Shown here: positions 34,494-44,497 of the stretch, piece after piece
Numbering within the stretch: the stretch's first letter is position 1
Layout of the letters: each line of letters starts with the position of its first letter
Assembly: GCA_958450325.1 (NCBI GenBank)
Contig: OY288243.1
Location: 69,424,606-69,488,605, forward strand
Origin: Agrostemma githago
Taxonomy: Eukaryota > Streptophyta > Magnoliopsida > Caryophyllales > Caryophyllaceae
Direction: 5' to 3'
DNA: 64,000 nt
Translations under genes and position numbers: made by a program
Notes under the pieces: model-generated
What the model saw: only the letters and a program-made list of their open reading frames with translations
What the model was told of the DNA's origin: nothing
Database searches by the model: none

Positions 34494-36057
34494 CACCGAC
34501 ATCGGCGGCAACACTTTGGCTGCACCATCACTCGCAGCACCGCGCCCAGACAGACCAACAACAGAGCTACCATTTTAGGTATGCCAATGCTTTGTTTAAT
34601 ATGACGTAGTTTACTGTAGCTATCCAACAATAATGTGTTTTGGGATTGTTTCAAGTCTTGATTGTTGCCTTTTGCTTTAACTGTGCAATTTGTTTCGGGA
34701 ACTTGAGAGGTCTTGGATTGTTCGTTCTGTGTTGCTCTCTTCCTCTCTTTGTAGGTTTCTCTTTGCTTTCCTTTTCTCATTATGTCATTAAATCAGGATG
34801 CTTCGATTTTTTTGTTGCCTATATATATTAGAAGTTCCATTTAAGGTTATCATTACTTTTAGGTGGCGTTAAAGAAACAAATGGGTAAAAATGTTTGGAA
34901 CGGAGAGGGCATTTGTAGACAGTTGGACCGCTGCAATATCGATGTTGGTATTAGATAGCTATTTAGGCGAATGCTCAGGAATATAACATATAACAGCTAT
35001 CGTAAACTGACAGATATTTTTTTATCTGTAAAGTTTGTGAATCTGAAAAATAGTTTTAGGTGTGCACGAAAATCTTTACCAAAAGTGTAATATGGCAAAC
35101 GCGATTCCAATTGCTTTGAGACGTGTCCGATACGTGATTAGGTAAGGTGCCCTAGACGCCTACGGTCTAGCGGACCGGCCATCGCACTTTCGCGTGTAGC
35201 CAATTTACAACGGCGCTCGAGCAAGTGGCAAACGTTTTTTTCCCCACCCCACTTTGAATAGATTCTGTACTATTTTGCTATATAACAAATCACTAACTGG
35301 AAATTGAAATCAAACTACACCCAGAATACTATTTGGTTGCTTCCATGTGCAAATGTATGCTCAACTCCATGATGTCATTAATAGCAGTGAGATTGGGACT
35401 GCACAGAGTGATATGGGCTAGGATGAGTTAAAGTATCAGGCAAAAAATAATCTGAGATGCTAGATTGTAGGGGTTGACACTTGAGAATGATGGCAAATAC
35501 AAATATCTGGAACATGTGTACTTGAGTATGGGGCTTGTGTAATTTTTTGGCGAAATTTGAGAACCGCGTGTGAAAGTGGTACAACAGTAGTTTTGCAGCA
35601 GTAATTTATCTTGTATTACGTTTTGTGCATTTTTGTGGCTCAGAAGGAATGGGATTGTCAGATTGTTAACTGTTCAGCAGATATAGAGTCTACATTTTAA
35701 ATGTTTTACTGATGCAGTTCTCTAGAAATGCTTCAGTAGTGGCCCTACAGTGAATAGGCTTATGTTTATTGCTTAACAATTCTGGTGATCTAGCTTTAAG
35801 TTGGTGTGGCTTAACGATGATGACATTAGATTAGTATGAGATGAAACGACAGCAACGAATGCTATTGTCGTTTCGCATGAATAATAATAGTTTCATGAGA
35901 ACTTGTTAAATGATGCAGGGTTCAAACATAATTATGGTTAAGTTTGTGTGCAAAGGGTGGGTCGTGGACAACGAGGCGACCGACAGACGCGAACAATTAT
36001 CGAAGAGACGGGAAAGGAAGCTGCGCCGCTTACCGTTTATATTTAAGCAACATCACA

Positions 36058-36594
36058 ATGTCACAGTACACGGCAGACGGTCTGCGTGCATCAGCAGAGA
36101 GTGTTCTATGCAACGAAGATAATATGTGCACAATCTTTGAAATGCTTCCCTGCACTGCCGACAAGTCTAGCGTAGCCATTGCATGCAAAGCGTGGGCACG
36201 AATGTTCTTGCTACATTTGGATGCGCCGAAGTGGAATGCAGAATACAGTAAGCAGCTCCAAACAGAACACGAATATGGTCTGACAACTGTGTATCAGTGT
36301 AATATTGTAATCTCGAAGAGATGCAGATGCTACAGGGCTGTCAGTCTAGTTGCCAAAGCAATGCTACACATAAGGCAACATGCATTGAAACAAACCTCTC
36401 ATTTAGAGATAATGGAGTGTCCTCCAGGAGAAAGTGATGGCCATGACTTTAATACGCTTCCGCTTGAGAGGCGTATATGGTCAGGTAGGATGGCTGAAAT
36501 GTTGCCGGCCAGGTCAAATGAAAAAGTAACTCTGCGTAAGCTTTTGGAACAGAGCAGTCGGTTCGCTCGTTCCGCACTTCCTGGACGGCTTTGA
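36058..36594 (+). CDS. Hypothetical protein, 178 aa, weakly F-box-like N-terminus
   Basis: The ATG at 36058 opens a clean 178-codon frame. The frame is open further upstream to about 35940 but without an ATG, and a short overlapping upstream ORF starts at 35934. A likely exon boundary is ATGCAG|GGTT at 35918-35919, paired with a donor at 34579. Residues around 23-50 (MCTIFEMLPCTADKSSVAIACKAWARMF) are reminiscent of an F-box, in which LP, a CKAW motif and a hydrophobic helix recur. I am not certain of this. The C-terminus is basic. No copy of it is visible elsewhere in the window. It may be cargo of a mobile element. Confidence 0.4.
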   Translation: MSQYTADGLRASAESVLCNEDNMCTIFEMLPCTADKSSVAIACKAWARMFLLHLDAPKWNAEYSKQLQTEHEYGLTTVYQCNIVISKRCRCYRAVSLVAKAMLHIRQHALKQTSHLEIMECPPGESDGHDFNTLPLERRIWSGRMAEMLPARSNEKVTLRKLLEQSSRFARSALPGRL

Positions 36595-37965
36595 AGCGTT
36601 GACTCGGTACTTCTTTTTGGACGGCGGTTTATGATGAAATTTGTGCAGTGTAAAATGTTTAGCTTGTTTTTGCGCTTGCCCTGATGTAAACCTTACTTTG
36701 TCAGCTTTCCCCGATAACAAGCCCTCTAACAGTGCTATCGTACTTTTGTGAGCTTGTAGACTGGCAGCGTAGGGTATCGCTTTATAGGTGTATGGCTACT
36801 TATATATGACGTTCGTTTCCTGCTTATATATGACGTCCATTTCCCTAACAAAAGAGTTAGTGCTCGCACGGCCCAACTCATAAACATAGGCTCCCCGATA
36901 CATGCCACCAATATACAGATACTACCACTAGAACTCCGAGAACGGGTTTGCTTAGAAACGTAGTGTATCCCTGAAACATTGTTGGGGTATATGCTACTTA
37001 CTCCTATCCAATCCATTGTACCTATATACTATTTTTAGTCAGACTTGCTAAATTTTGACCTCGACAATAAAAATTGAAGTAAAAAAAATGTAAATATAAC
37101 ACAAACATATTTATATTTATTATAAAGTGAAGTTTTGCAAGAAATTATTGTCAACAAAAAATATATGGTCAAAGTGTCGCCTCGTAGACCGCAAAAAAAA
37201 ATACTTTTTAAGTGAACATCACAGACCTACTAAAGAGTACTTTACAGCACACCGGAGTAGAGGACACCTGCCTCACAGAACACGCAAACTACAGAACACC
37301 TGCCGCAAATCTCCCAAACACCGCCATATTTACTTTCCTCCAGAAACAAAACAGAACCATATGAAATTTAGTCCATATATTTCACCACTGTAGCTTACTG
37401 CGGTCTCAGAATTTAACTGGGTCACAAGCAGTAGCTAGCAAGAACTGTAAGTTACTCAAATCTCAAACTCTTTTGCTTAATCCTGGTCATATACATTAAT
37501 GTGCAGAGCTGGTTGCTGTTGTGATTTAGGCTAACCATTATGAGGGTATGTGTGATAAAAATTGGGATCCTTCCGGGGGTTTGGGATTATGCGGGTGTTA
37601 TCTGACCTGCCGTGTAACATTTAATTGGAGAGTATGCTCATGTATGAATTGCCTAGGTTCTTGATTAGGATATCTACATATTTGCCGAATTCTTATAGTT
37701 TATTATAGTCTCGTATAGCCTCTTATCAGACTCCGTATACAATCTGTGTTCTGATGATCAGCTGATTGTTTCTTATAGTTTCTGATAGTATTTTATAGCT
37801 GATTTAGACCTGCTGACTCGAAGTTAGCTTCTTCTGAGTTCATCTTTAAGCCCTAGCGTATCTGATTTGGACGATTAATGGGGTGCTATTCTATTCGGAG
37901 TCCCCGAAGATCTGGTAAACTTATGAATTATTGTTTGCTTTGCTCTCATGCGCAGTAGCGAAACA
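36595..37965. other. Spacer and possible leader of the XS-like gene
   Basis: No coding frame supported. An acceptor-like CTCATGCGCAG at 37945-37955 lies 10 bases before the XS-like start, so part of this may be an intron. Confidence 0.4.
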
Positions 37966-38498
37966 ATGGAAGGCGTGCATGATACAGAAGGTTTTGTCGC
38001 TGAATATGCATTTTCTGCTCGGTGTATAATCGATGATATGCCGTACCACATACAGAACACCCGTGCAGCGACACATTGCCACGTGATGCTCAAGGACAGG
38101 CTGCAAAACCTAGGATATCCGGTTGTGAGCTTGGGTCCGGTGTCTGGGCGACAAGGTGTTTCTTTTAAAAAGGCTATAGTGTTGGAGTTCGAAGAAGAGA
38201 TAGACAAATACTGGCATGCTTTTAAGCTTGAAAGCCTTTTCGAAGAATCCGTCTCTGGGAAGGGACACATCCCCGAACAGACAAATTCATTTAGGGGCAT
38301 TCGTTTGTGGACTGCAACACGTGAAGCTAAGACAGCGAGTATTTGCCGGACCAAGCCCAGTATGAGTTTGTCCGCAACAAAATGAAAGAGGATGTGATTG
38401 CTGCGACAAATCAAGACAATGGAGATGAGTTCGAGATTATATTAGATGCAATACTAAGCTTATATCCAGAGTTATTTATGTGGGACGTTGATGAATGA
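37966..38498 (+). pseudogene. XS-domain-like protein, copy 1 (frameshifted)
   Basis: The frame starts MEGVHDTEGF and shows the order typical of XS domains: a CIIDDMPY strand, L-K-D-R-L-Q-N-L-G-Y-P-V, a KKAIVLEFEEEIDKYWHAFK strand and helix, LESLFEE, a GKG turn and a GIRLW.A.RE strand. XS domains of SGS3 and FDM proteins bind RNA in silencing pathways. Compared with copy 2, four extra bases (GCTA, 38326-38329) break the frame after the REA position. Downstream the other frame continues with EYLPDQAQYEF and ends YPELFMWDVDE at 38498. Overall length would be about 175 aa, XS domain plus a short tail, without the XH or coiled-coil regions of host proteins. The family call is by pattern only. Confidence 0.5.
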
Positions 38499-38753
38499 TT
38501 AATGCTCTTGGCTGCCACGAACTTCTCTGCCTTTTAAGCTATGTAATGAGAACACGAACATTGCTTTGCAACTTCGTATCAGTAATAGACCTGGCTTGGG
38601 TTTAATTTATCTAGAAACAAAGAATAAGCAAGTGCTCATTAGACTTGGTTTTCCTATCTCCAAAAAATAATCGTTCATGGTTTAGTTTTCAGGGTAACCG
38701 ACGCTTTTAAAGAGCCTATGATTAATGTGTGCTTAATGGTTGGAATGTCCTAG
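38499..38753. other. 3' flank of XS-like copy 1, target of element B
   Basis: Non-coding. Parts resemble the sequence after XS-like copy 2 at 56030-56190, so homology extends past the stop codon. Element B inserted at its right edge. Confidence 0.5.
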
Positions 38754-38987
38754 ATAGGTGATGCGTGCCGTTCCTATTCGATTTTTCACCTATTTTGGCA
38801 CGCATTTCTGTGTCGATTTATTATTTTAGGAGTCGGATTACGCTATTTTCTCCCATATTTGCTACTCGGGTATTCTTTTGTTATTTTGCAGATAATCGAG
38901 ACCGAGTAGTTAAAAGAGCTAAAAATTGCATCAAAAATATTAAAGCTCTGAAACCGATTAATTGTAGACCAAGAAGAAGGAAGCAAG

Positions 38988-39200
38988 TCTATAGACCAGG
39001 CTGTGAGTCTATAGACTGAGAGGAAGGAAGTAAGAAAGCTGCAGACTAAAGCACAAGTCTATAGACGGGGAAACAAGTCTATAGACTGAGAAAGTGCACC
39101 AGACAGTCCGTAGACTGAGGAGAAGTCCGTTGGAAGCCTCGATTGAACTCAGTCTGCAGACTTGGATCTCAAGTCTACCAACCTAAAATCCAAGTCTGCA
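38988..39200 (+). repeat. AGTCT-NN-AGACT palindrome cluster in the B 5' LTR
   Basis: Six copies, four with centre TA (one ending C and one ending G instead of T), then AGTCCGTAGACT and AGTCTGCAGACT. Order and spacing are as in element A. The cluster recurs at 50694-50905 in the 3' LTR. Confidence 0.85.
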
Positions 39201-39338
39201 GGATGGGATACCACTCCAAGACTAATTCAGTTGACGTTACCCACTACTCCCCCTATTACGCTCTTCTTCTTCCCACTACTTAGTTAATGGATTGAAGATA
39301 GGAGGAAAAAAAGGAACAGTTATTGAGGACTTAAGCAG

Positions 39339-39346
39339 TTTAAATA
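39339..39346 (+). promoter_or_regulatory. TATA-like box in the LTR of element B
   Basis: TTTAAATA after AAGCAG, at the position of TATAAATA in element A. Transcription probably starts shortly downstream. Confidence 0.5.
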
Positions 39347-40478
39347 CAACTTTAATTTGAGGAAAAAGGGGATCCTTCCATTAACATATTCTCTGCTTCA
39401 TCTTCTTCCTTGTTCTCTCTGTAATCAAAACACAATTAGTTTTATTTTGAAGCTTTCTGTAATCAACCTTCAGTAATTAATTCAAGCATTTTGGGAATTA
39501 TTCAGTATTATTATTTTCGGGTTCCTTCCTATTCTATTTCTTTATTTCTGCAGTCTCTCCGTTGGGTAAATTTCTCCTTCTTCCCTATCTCCCTCTTCCA
39601 GTAGTGTTAGATTTTATTTTTATTTTTGTCTCCTTTTAGAATTCTTTAATTTAGCATAATTAGTTTCTTTTTCCTTTTTATTTCATTAATTCTTATTTTT
39701 CTCTTTTCCAGTAGTTTTGTAATCCTGTTAATTCTATATTTTTTTCCATAGTTATCAATTCATACTGTCATCATGTCATATTCCAATTTTATCATCATTA
39801 TTAGTATAGTAATTGTCGGTGTAAATATGAGTAGCTAAATTCTTTTTCACTAGAGTTATAGGTGACTTATAAATCAGTATTTGTGTTCATGCAGTAGATT
39901 AATAAATCGGCTTTTATGAACTTTATCGCTCTTGCAACATCTCAATGACGAATAATTAATTATAGGCCTTAATTGATTGTTTGTATCTCGTAATCCCGAC
40001 CTACGTAGCGAAAGCCCGGGAAAGGATAAGACTCGTTGTAATCGATAGAATTCCCTAATACGTAGCGAGAGCCCGTTAGGTGACTTCTAGGGCGACTAGT
40101 GATCCGAGAGGACCGTGTCTATACCCTTTAGTTCGTATTAGTCGTTTGTTTGATTATTGTATTTATGCTTATCTTGGTTTATAATGATCCTGTGTAACTC
40201 TGGTGTCTTTCTTCCATTAATTTTATTATTTTCATTTTCATACTAGTTTACTGTTTTAATTTTAGTTTTCTATTTTAGCATCATAGTTTAGTGTTTGCTG
40301 TAGCCTGTTAGTCTAAACAACTCAACTAAATCGCACTTTGTGAATTGGACCTTTTAATCAACCGACTTATAAATTCAATTTGCCTCCCTGTGGAATCGAC
40401 CCTATTTATTACTATCTATTAGTTAGTTGTATTTAGGATTATTTTGATATCGGTAACGCGACTTAACCGTATCAATTT

Positions 40479-40496
40479 TGGCGCCGTTGCCGGGGA
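40479..40496 (+). other. Primer binding site of element B
   Basis: TGGCGCCGTTGCCGGGGA, identical to that of element A, four bases after the LTR. It would pair with the 3' end of tRNA-Asp. Confidence 0.9.
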
Positions 40497-40594
40497 GGCG
40501 ACGCAATTTTATTAGTTAGTTGATAATTTTTCTCTCGTCTTAGGGAACGACAGTTCCTTGAGACTGATCTAATTGTTTACTTGTAGCTGTTTAT

Positions 40595-41971
40595 ATGCCC
40601 AAGTCTTCTCGCTCGGAGCTTCATCCTTTTGATCCCGAGCCAGAACGTACTTTGCGACGACAGTTACGGTTCCTTAAAGAAAGCAGTCAGGCTGAATCTA
40701 TTGAAGAGCTTGATAGTCTATATGAGGACCTTCAATCCGACTTAGAGAGTGTCAACAACGAAGTCCCGCCTCCCGAGGAAACTATTATCTCTATTCCTAA
40801 TATTCCTCTGATGGCGGAAAAATTGTCTGATCACTCTAGGCCCAATGCTGACGTGCTACCCACTCTCTCTACTCCAACGGTAACAGCAGCAAATTTTGAG
40901 ATCAAGCCAGCTTTCATCAGCTTGATTGAACGGAGTACGTTTGGTGGTACTCCCGGTGAAGATGCCTATCAGCATATAAGGAAATTCCTTGCTTATTGTT
41001 CCACAATTAAGCAGTATGGGGTAACACAAGACCAGATCAGGCAAATGATGTTTCCATTTTCCTTAACGGGCAAGGCCGAAAGATGGATAAACAACTTAAA
41101 CAGGGTGGCCGAGGGGATTGCCGATTGGAACACCTTAGCTCTCGCATTTTATCGGAAATATTTTCCACCTGAGCGTACCGCAATGCTACGAAGCCAAATT
41201 ACTAGCTTTCGGATGCGCTTAGATGAGACTTTATATGAAGCATGGGAGCGATATAAGGAGCTTCAACAAGAATGTCCCTACCACGGGCTCGATATTTGGT
41301 TCCTGGCTATTACATTCTACAATAGATGTACCTCCGAAGCTCGTCGTATATTGGATGCCGCCAACAATGGCCGATTCGATGAGATCAATGTCAATGTTGC
41401 ATTGGAGACAATCGAATCTATGGCTATCCATGACAGCCAGTATAGTCAGCCCCGCCAATATCACCCTAAAGGGAAAGAAACTGCCGATGAGTCAATTGCT
41501 GTGCTATCATCTCAAATAGCTAGCCTCACCGCAAAGATCGAGGATCTCCGCAGTCCTAGCTGCTCACAGCTCCAGCCCGTCCATGCCATGCAGCAGCAGC
41601 TAGGTCCGGTATGCCATACTTGTGGCTCTCCAGATCACGTCGATTGTATGAGTACGATGGAGTCGGTGAATGCATTTGGCTCTTACAAAGGCAACCCGTT
41701 CTCCAACCACTATAACGAGGCTACCCGACAGCATCCGTATTTATCTTACCGGAGCCAGAATGTGTTGAATCCAATCACACCGCCACCACCGAAACCCCAG
41801 CCTTATGTTCCTCCTCCGAAGAATTCATTCCAGCAGCAAGGTAATCAGTCCTTCAATCAAGCCGGTTTTCAAAAACCGGCTCAGCAGAACCAGGCTTCTC
41901 TTCAGCATCAAAAGTCTCTTGAGATGGCCGAGATAAGAAACATGATGATGAACCTTATGACGATCGTCTAG
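40595..41971 (+). CDS. Gag of element B (458 aa to a TAG codon)
   Basis: This capsid/nucleocapsid precursor packages the element RNA in cytoplasmic particles. The retrotransposon gag domain covers about residues 105-280, with a KAERWINNL motif, FYRKYFPPERTAMLRSQI, a YEAWERYKEL helix and a Y-N-R-C-T turn. A shortened zinc knuckle CHTCGSPDHVDC lies near residue 340 (CX2CX4HX2C instead of CX2CX4HX4C). A Pro/Gln-rich stretch follows. ATG CCC AAG is the first ATG after the leader. The frame ends at TAG 41969-41971, but the same frame stays open beyond it into protease, so this is the N-terminal part of one gag-pol frame. Confidence 0.9.
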   Translation: MPKSSRSELHPFDPEPERTLRRQLRFLKESSQAESIEELDSLYEDLQSDLESVNNEVPPPEETIISIPNIPLMAEKLSDHSRPNADVLPTLSTPTVTAANFEIKPAFISLIERSTFGGTPGEDAYQHIRKFLAYCSTIKQYGVTQDQIRQMMFPFSLTGKAERWINNLNRVAEGIADWNTLALAFYRKYFPPERTAMLRSQITSFRMRLDETLYEAWERYKELQQECPYHGLDIWFLAITFYNRCTSEARRILDAANNGRFDEINVNVALETIESMAIHDSQYSQPRQYHPKGKETADESIAVLSSQIASLTAKIEDLRSPSCSQLQPVHAMQQQLGPVCHTCGSPDHVDCMSTMESVNAFGSYKGNPFSNHYNEATRQHPYLSYRSQNVLNPITPPPPKPQPYVPPPKNSFQQQGNQSFNQAGFQKPAQQNQASLQHQKSLEMAEIRNMMMNLMTIV

Positions 41972-44497
41972 AAGAGTGATCAGAATCATGCTACTGCTAT
42001 TAAGATGCTCGAGAAACAGGTCGCTCAATTAGCATCGTCTCAAGCTCAGAGGCAGCCGGGTACTCTTCCGTCCCAGCCACAGCAGCCTCACGACACCGCT
42101 AATGCCATTTCGTTACGAAGTGGTACTAGTTACGAGGGTCCTAAGATGCCATCTGACGACCAACTGGTTGAGATTGAAGATATTGAAGATGTGACTGAAG
42201 CTGAGTCTACTGAATTAGTCCAGACTGGTGGTGCCAGTCTACAGACTGGCAAGAAGGTGCAAGAAAAGACGACTGGGTCTGGACAGGTCAGTCTACAGAC
42301 TGGGGGAGAAGCCCAGAATACTAACGCCAGTCTACAGACTGGCCAAGAGCAAGGAACAACCCACAATGCCAGTCTACAGACCGGTAAGAAGAAGGATGCT
42401 AGTCTACAGACTGAACACGCCAGTCTACAGACTAAGAACATCAGTCCACAGACTGAGCTTTCAGTCGGCAACAGTTCAGTACAAGACTCAGGTTCACCTA
42501 TCAGCAAGCAGGCCCCAGTTCAGATTAAGCTTCCGTTCCCGGGTCGGTTACGTAACACAAAGACGGAACAACAATTTCGGAGATTTATGGAGGTAGTGAA
42601 GAATCTTCAGGTCACGGTTCCGTTCACCGAGCTCATCACTCAGGTACCTTCTTACGCTAAATTTATGAAAGATATTTTGAGTCGTAAGAAAAGTATTAGT
42701 GAAACCGAGACCATAGCTTTCACTACGGAGTGTAGCGCACTCCTACAGAAGAAATCTCCTCCTAAACTAAAAGACCCGGGTAGCTTTTCTATTCCCTGCA
42801 CCATAGGCACCGTGACCATAGATAAAGCATTATGCGACTTAGGTGCCAGTGTCAGTGTCGTGCCTTATTCAGTTTGCGAGAAACTGAATATGTGCGACCT
42901 CAAAGTCACTAACGTGACTCTTCAGATGGCTGACCGATCGATCAAACAGCCCTTAGGGATACTAGAGGACGTGCCAGTTAGGATAGGTAAATTTTTTATA
43001 CCTGTCGATTTTATTGTGCTCGATATGGCTGAAGACGTCCAAATCCCGATTATCTTAGGCCGACCGTTCTTACACAATGCGGGGGCGGTAATAGATGTCG
43101 AGCAAGGTCGTTTGACATTAGAGGTAGGGGATGACAGGGTCACATTTAACCTTGCCCAGACCATGGCTAAGCCTATGATAGAGGACACATGCTATGCTAT
43201 TGATATAATTGAAGAGTCAGTGTCAGATTTTTTATCGGGTCCCCTATTAAGGGACCCGTTTGAGGCTTTAATGTGCTTAGAAGCATGTGCAGAGGAAGCA
43301 GGAAGGAACGAGGCTATCGTTGATATGTTAGCAGCAGCATTGGAAGAGCGTGAACTAACTGAGATGGAAAGTGAGAAGGTCCACAATTTGGTAAATACCT
43401 CATATGCTGTCGAGGTATCGAAACCTGAACTTAAACCTCTCCCTCCTAATCTCAAGTATGCATTTTTAGATGATACCGAAAGGTATGCAGTCATAGTTAA
43501 TTCCACTCTTACCAATGACCAATTATCTGCTTTATTGGTCGTGCTGAAAAAGAACCAGAAGGCCTTAGGCTATACCCTTGATGACCTGAAAGGTCTTAGT
43601 CCGGATTTCTGTATGCACCGGATTAGCCTTGAGGAAGGTCATAGACCACGCATTCAGGGTCAACGTAGGTTGAACCCAAACATGCAAGAAGTAGTTAAGA
43701 AGGAGGTCATGAAACTCCTAGACGCCGGCATAATCTATCCCATTTCCGATTCTAAATGGGTTAGTCCAGTTCAGGTGGTCCCTAAGAAAGGAGGGACCAC
43801 CGTCGTAAAAAATGAAAAAAATGAACTGATACCCACTAGAATAGTCACAGGTTGGCGCATGTGCATCGATTACAGGAAGCTGAATACAGCTACCAGTAAA
43901 GACCACTTCCCCCTCCCATTCATCGATCAAATGCTAGAGCGTCTAGCATCCCGTAAATTTTTCTGTTTTCTAGATGGTTATTCCGGGTTCTTTCAGATAC
44001 CCATTCATCCCGACGATCAGGAAAAGACCACCTTTACATGTCCATATGACACTTTTGCATATCGCAGGATGCCATTCGGGTTATGTAATGCCCCCGCTAC
44101 ATTTCAGAGATGTATGATGGGCATTTTTTCAGAATATATAGAGTCAATCATGGAAGTATTCATGGACGACTTTAGTGTTTACGGGTCTGATTATTCCGAT
44201 TGCCTCACTAACTTGGATAAGATTTTGCAGAGATGTATAGAGGTGAATCTGGTATTGAACTGGGAAAAGTGCCATTTCATGGTCACTCAGGGAGTTGTTC
44301 TCGGTCACATTATTTCTGATAAAGGCATCGAGGTTGACAAGGCGAAAGTGCAAGTGATTAAGCAATTACCACCCCCTGTCAATGTTAAGGGAATTAGAAG
44401 TTTCCTTGGTCACGCCGGATTTTATCGCCGGTTTATCAAGGATTTTTCTAAAATTGCGAAACCACTTACACACCTCCTTAAAGATGCGCCTTTTTAG
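41972..44497 (+). CDS. Pol of element B, first part: linker, protease, reverse transcriptase
   Basis: The frame is continuous with gag after the TAG. The first ATG is at 42005. A helical stretch (ATAIKMLEKQVAQLA) is followed by a Gln/Thr-rich linker with seven SLQTG-type repeats encoded by palindromes (42236-42453). Aspartic protease: LCDLGASVSVVPYS (catalytic Asp at 42836) and IILGRPFL. RT: WVSPVQVVPKKGG, WRMCIDYRKLN, FCFLDGYSGFFQI, FAYRRMPFGLCNAP and the polymerase box VFMDDFSVYG (Asp pair at 44165-44170). The DLG protease triad instead of DTG/DSG is usual in the Athila-like branch. It ends at TAG 44495-44497 within the connection domain, and the frame again stays open after it. Confidence 0.9.
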   Translation, partial: KSDQNHATAIKMLEKQVAQLASSQAQRQPGTLPSQPQQPHDTANAISLRSGTSYEGPKMPSDDQLVEIEDIEDVTEAESTELVQTGGASLQTGKKVQEKTTGSGQVSLQTGGEAQNTNASLQTGQEQGTTHNASLQTGKKKDASLQTEHASLQTKNISPQTELSVGNSSVQDSGSPISKQAPVQIKLPFPGRLRNTKTEQQFRRFMEVVKNLQVTVPFTELITQVPSYAKFMKDILSRKKSISETETIAFTTECSALLQKKSPPKLKDPGSFSIPCTIGTVTIDKALCDLGASVSVVPYSVCEKLNMCDLKVTNVTLQMADRSIKQPLGILEDVPVRIGKFFIPVDFIVLDMAEDVQIPIILGRPFLHNAGAVIDVEQGRLTLEVGDDRVTFNLAQTMAKPMIEDTCYAIDIIEESVSDFLSGPLLRDPFEALMCLEACAEEAGRNEAIVDMLAAALEERELTEMESEKVHNLVNTSYAVEVSKPELKPLPPNLKYAFLDDTERYAVIVNSTLTNDQLSALLVVLKKNQKALGYTLDDLKGLSPDFCMHRISLEEGHRPRIQGQRRLNPNMQEVVKKEVMKLLDAGIIYPISDSKWVSPVQVVPKKGGTTVVKNEKNELIPTRIVTGWRMCIDYRKLNTATSKDHFPLPFIDQMLERLASRKFFCFLDGYSGFFQIPIHPDDQEKTTFTCPYDTFAYRRMPFGLCNAPATFQRCMMGIFSEYIESIMEVFMDDFSVYGSDYSDCLTNLDKILQRCIEVNLVLNWEKCHFMVTQGVVLGHIISDKGIEVDKAKVQVIKQLPPPVNVKGIRSFLGHAGFYRRFIKDFSKIAKPLTHLLKDAPF
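42236..42453 (+). repeat. Palindromes AGTCTACAGACT inside the coding sequence of element B
   Basis: Copies start at 42236, 42290, 42329, 42371 (last base C), 42401, 42422 and 42442 (AGTCCACAGACT). All are in the same reading phase and encode SLQTG or close variants. The DNA palindrome is the same family as in the LTRs and the untranslated region. Because the unit is self-complementary, overlapping frames on both strands also appear open here; these are shadows. Confidence 0.9.

Larger units (their letters stand above)
38759..40474 (+). repeat. 5' LTR of element B (1716 bp)
   Basis: Bounded by TGATGCGTGCC and CCGTATCA. A cluster of AGTCTATAGACT-type palindromes occupies 38988-39200, upstream of a TATA-like box. 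The conserved CCTCCCTGTGGAATCGACCC lies near the end. Confidence 0.95.

Noticed and set aside
42130..42507. Open frames on both strands with repeated VCRLA or VYRL motifs
   Set aside because: They are shadows of the self-complementary SLQTG-coding repeats in gag-pol; the pol frame has the protease context.
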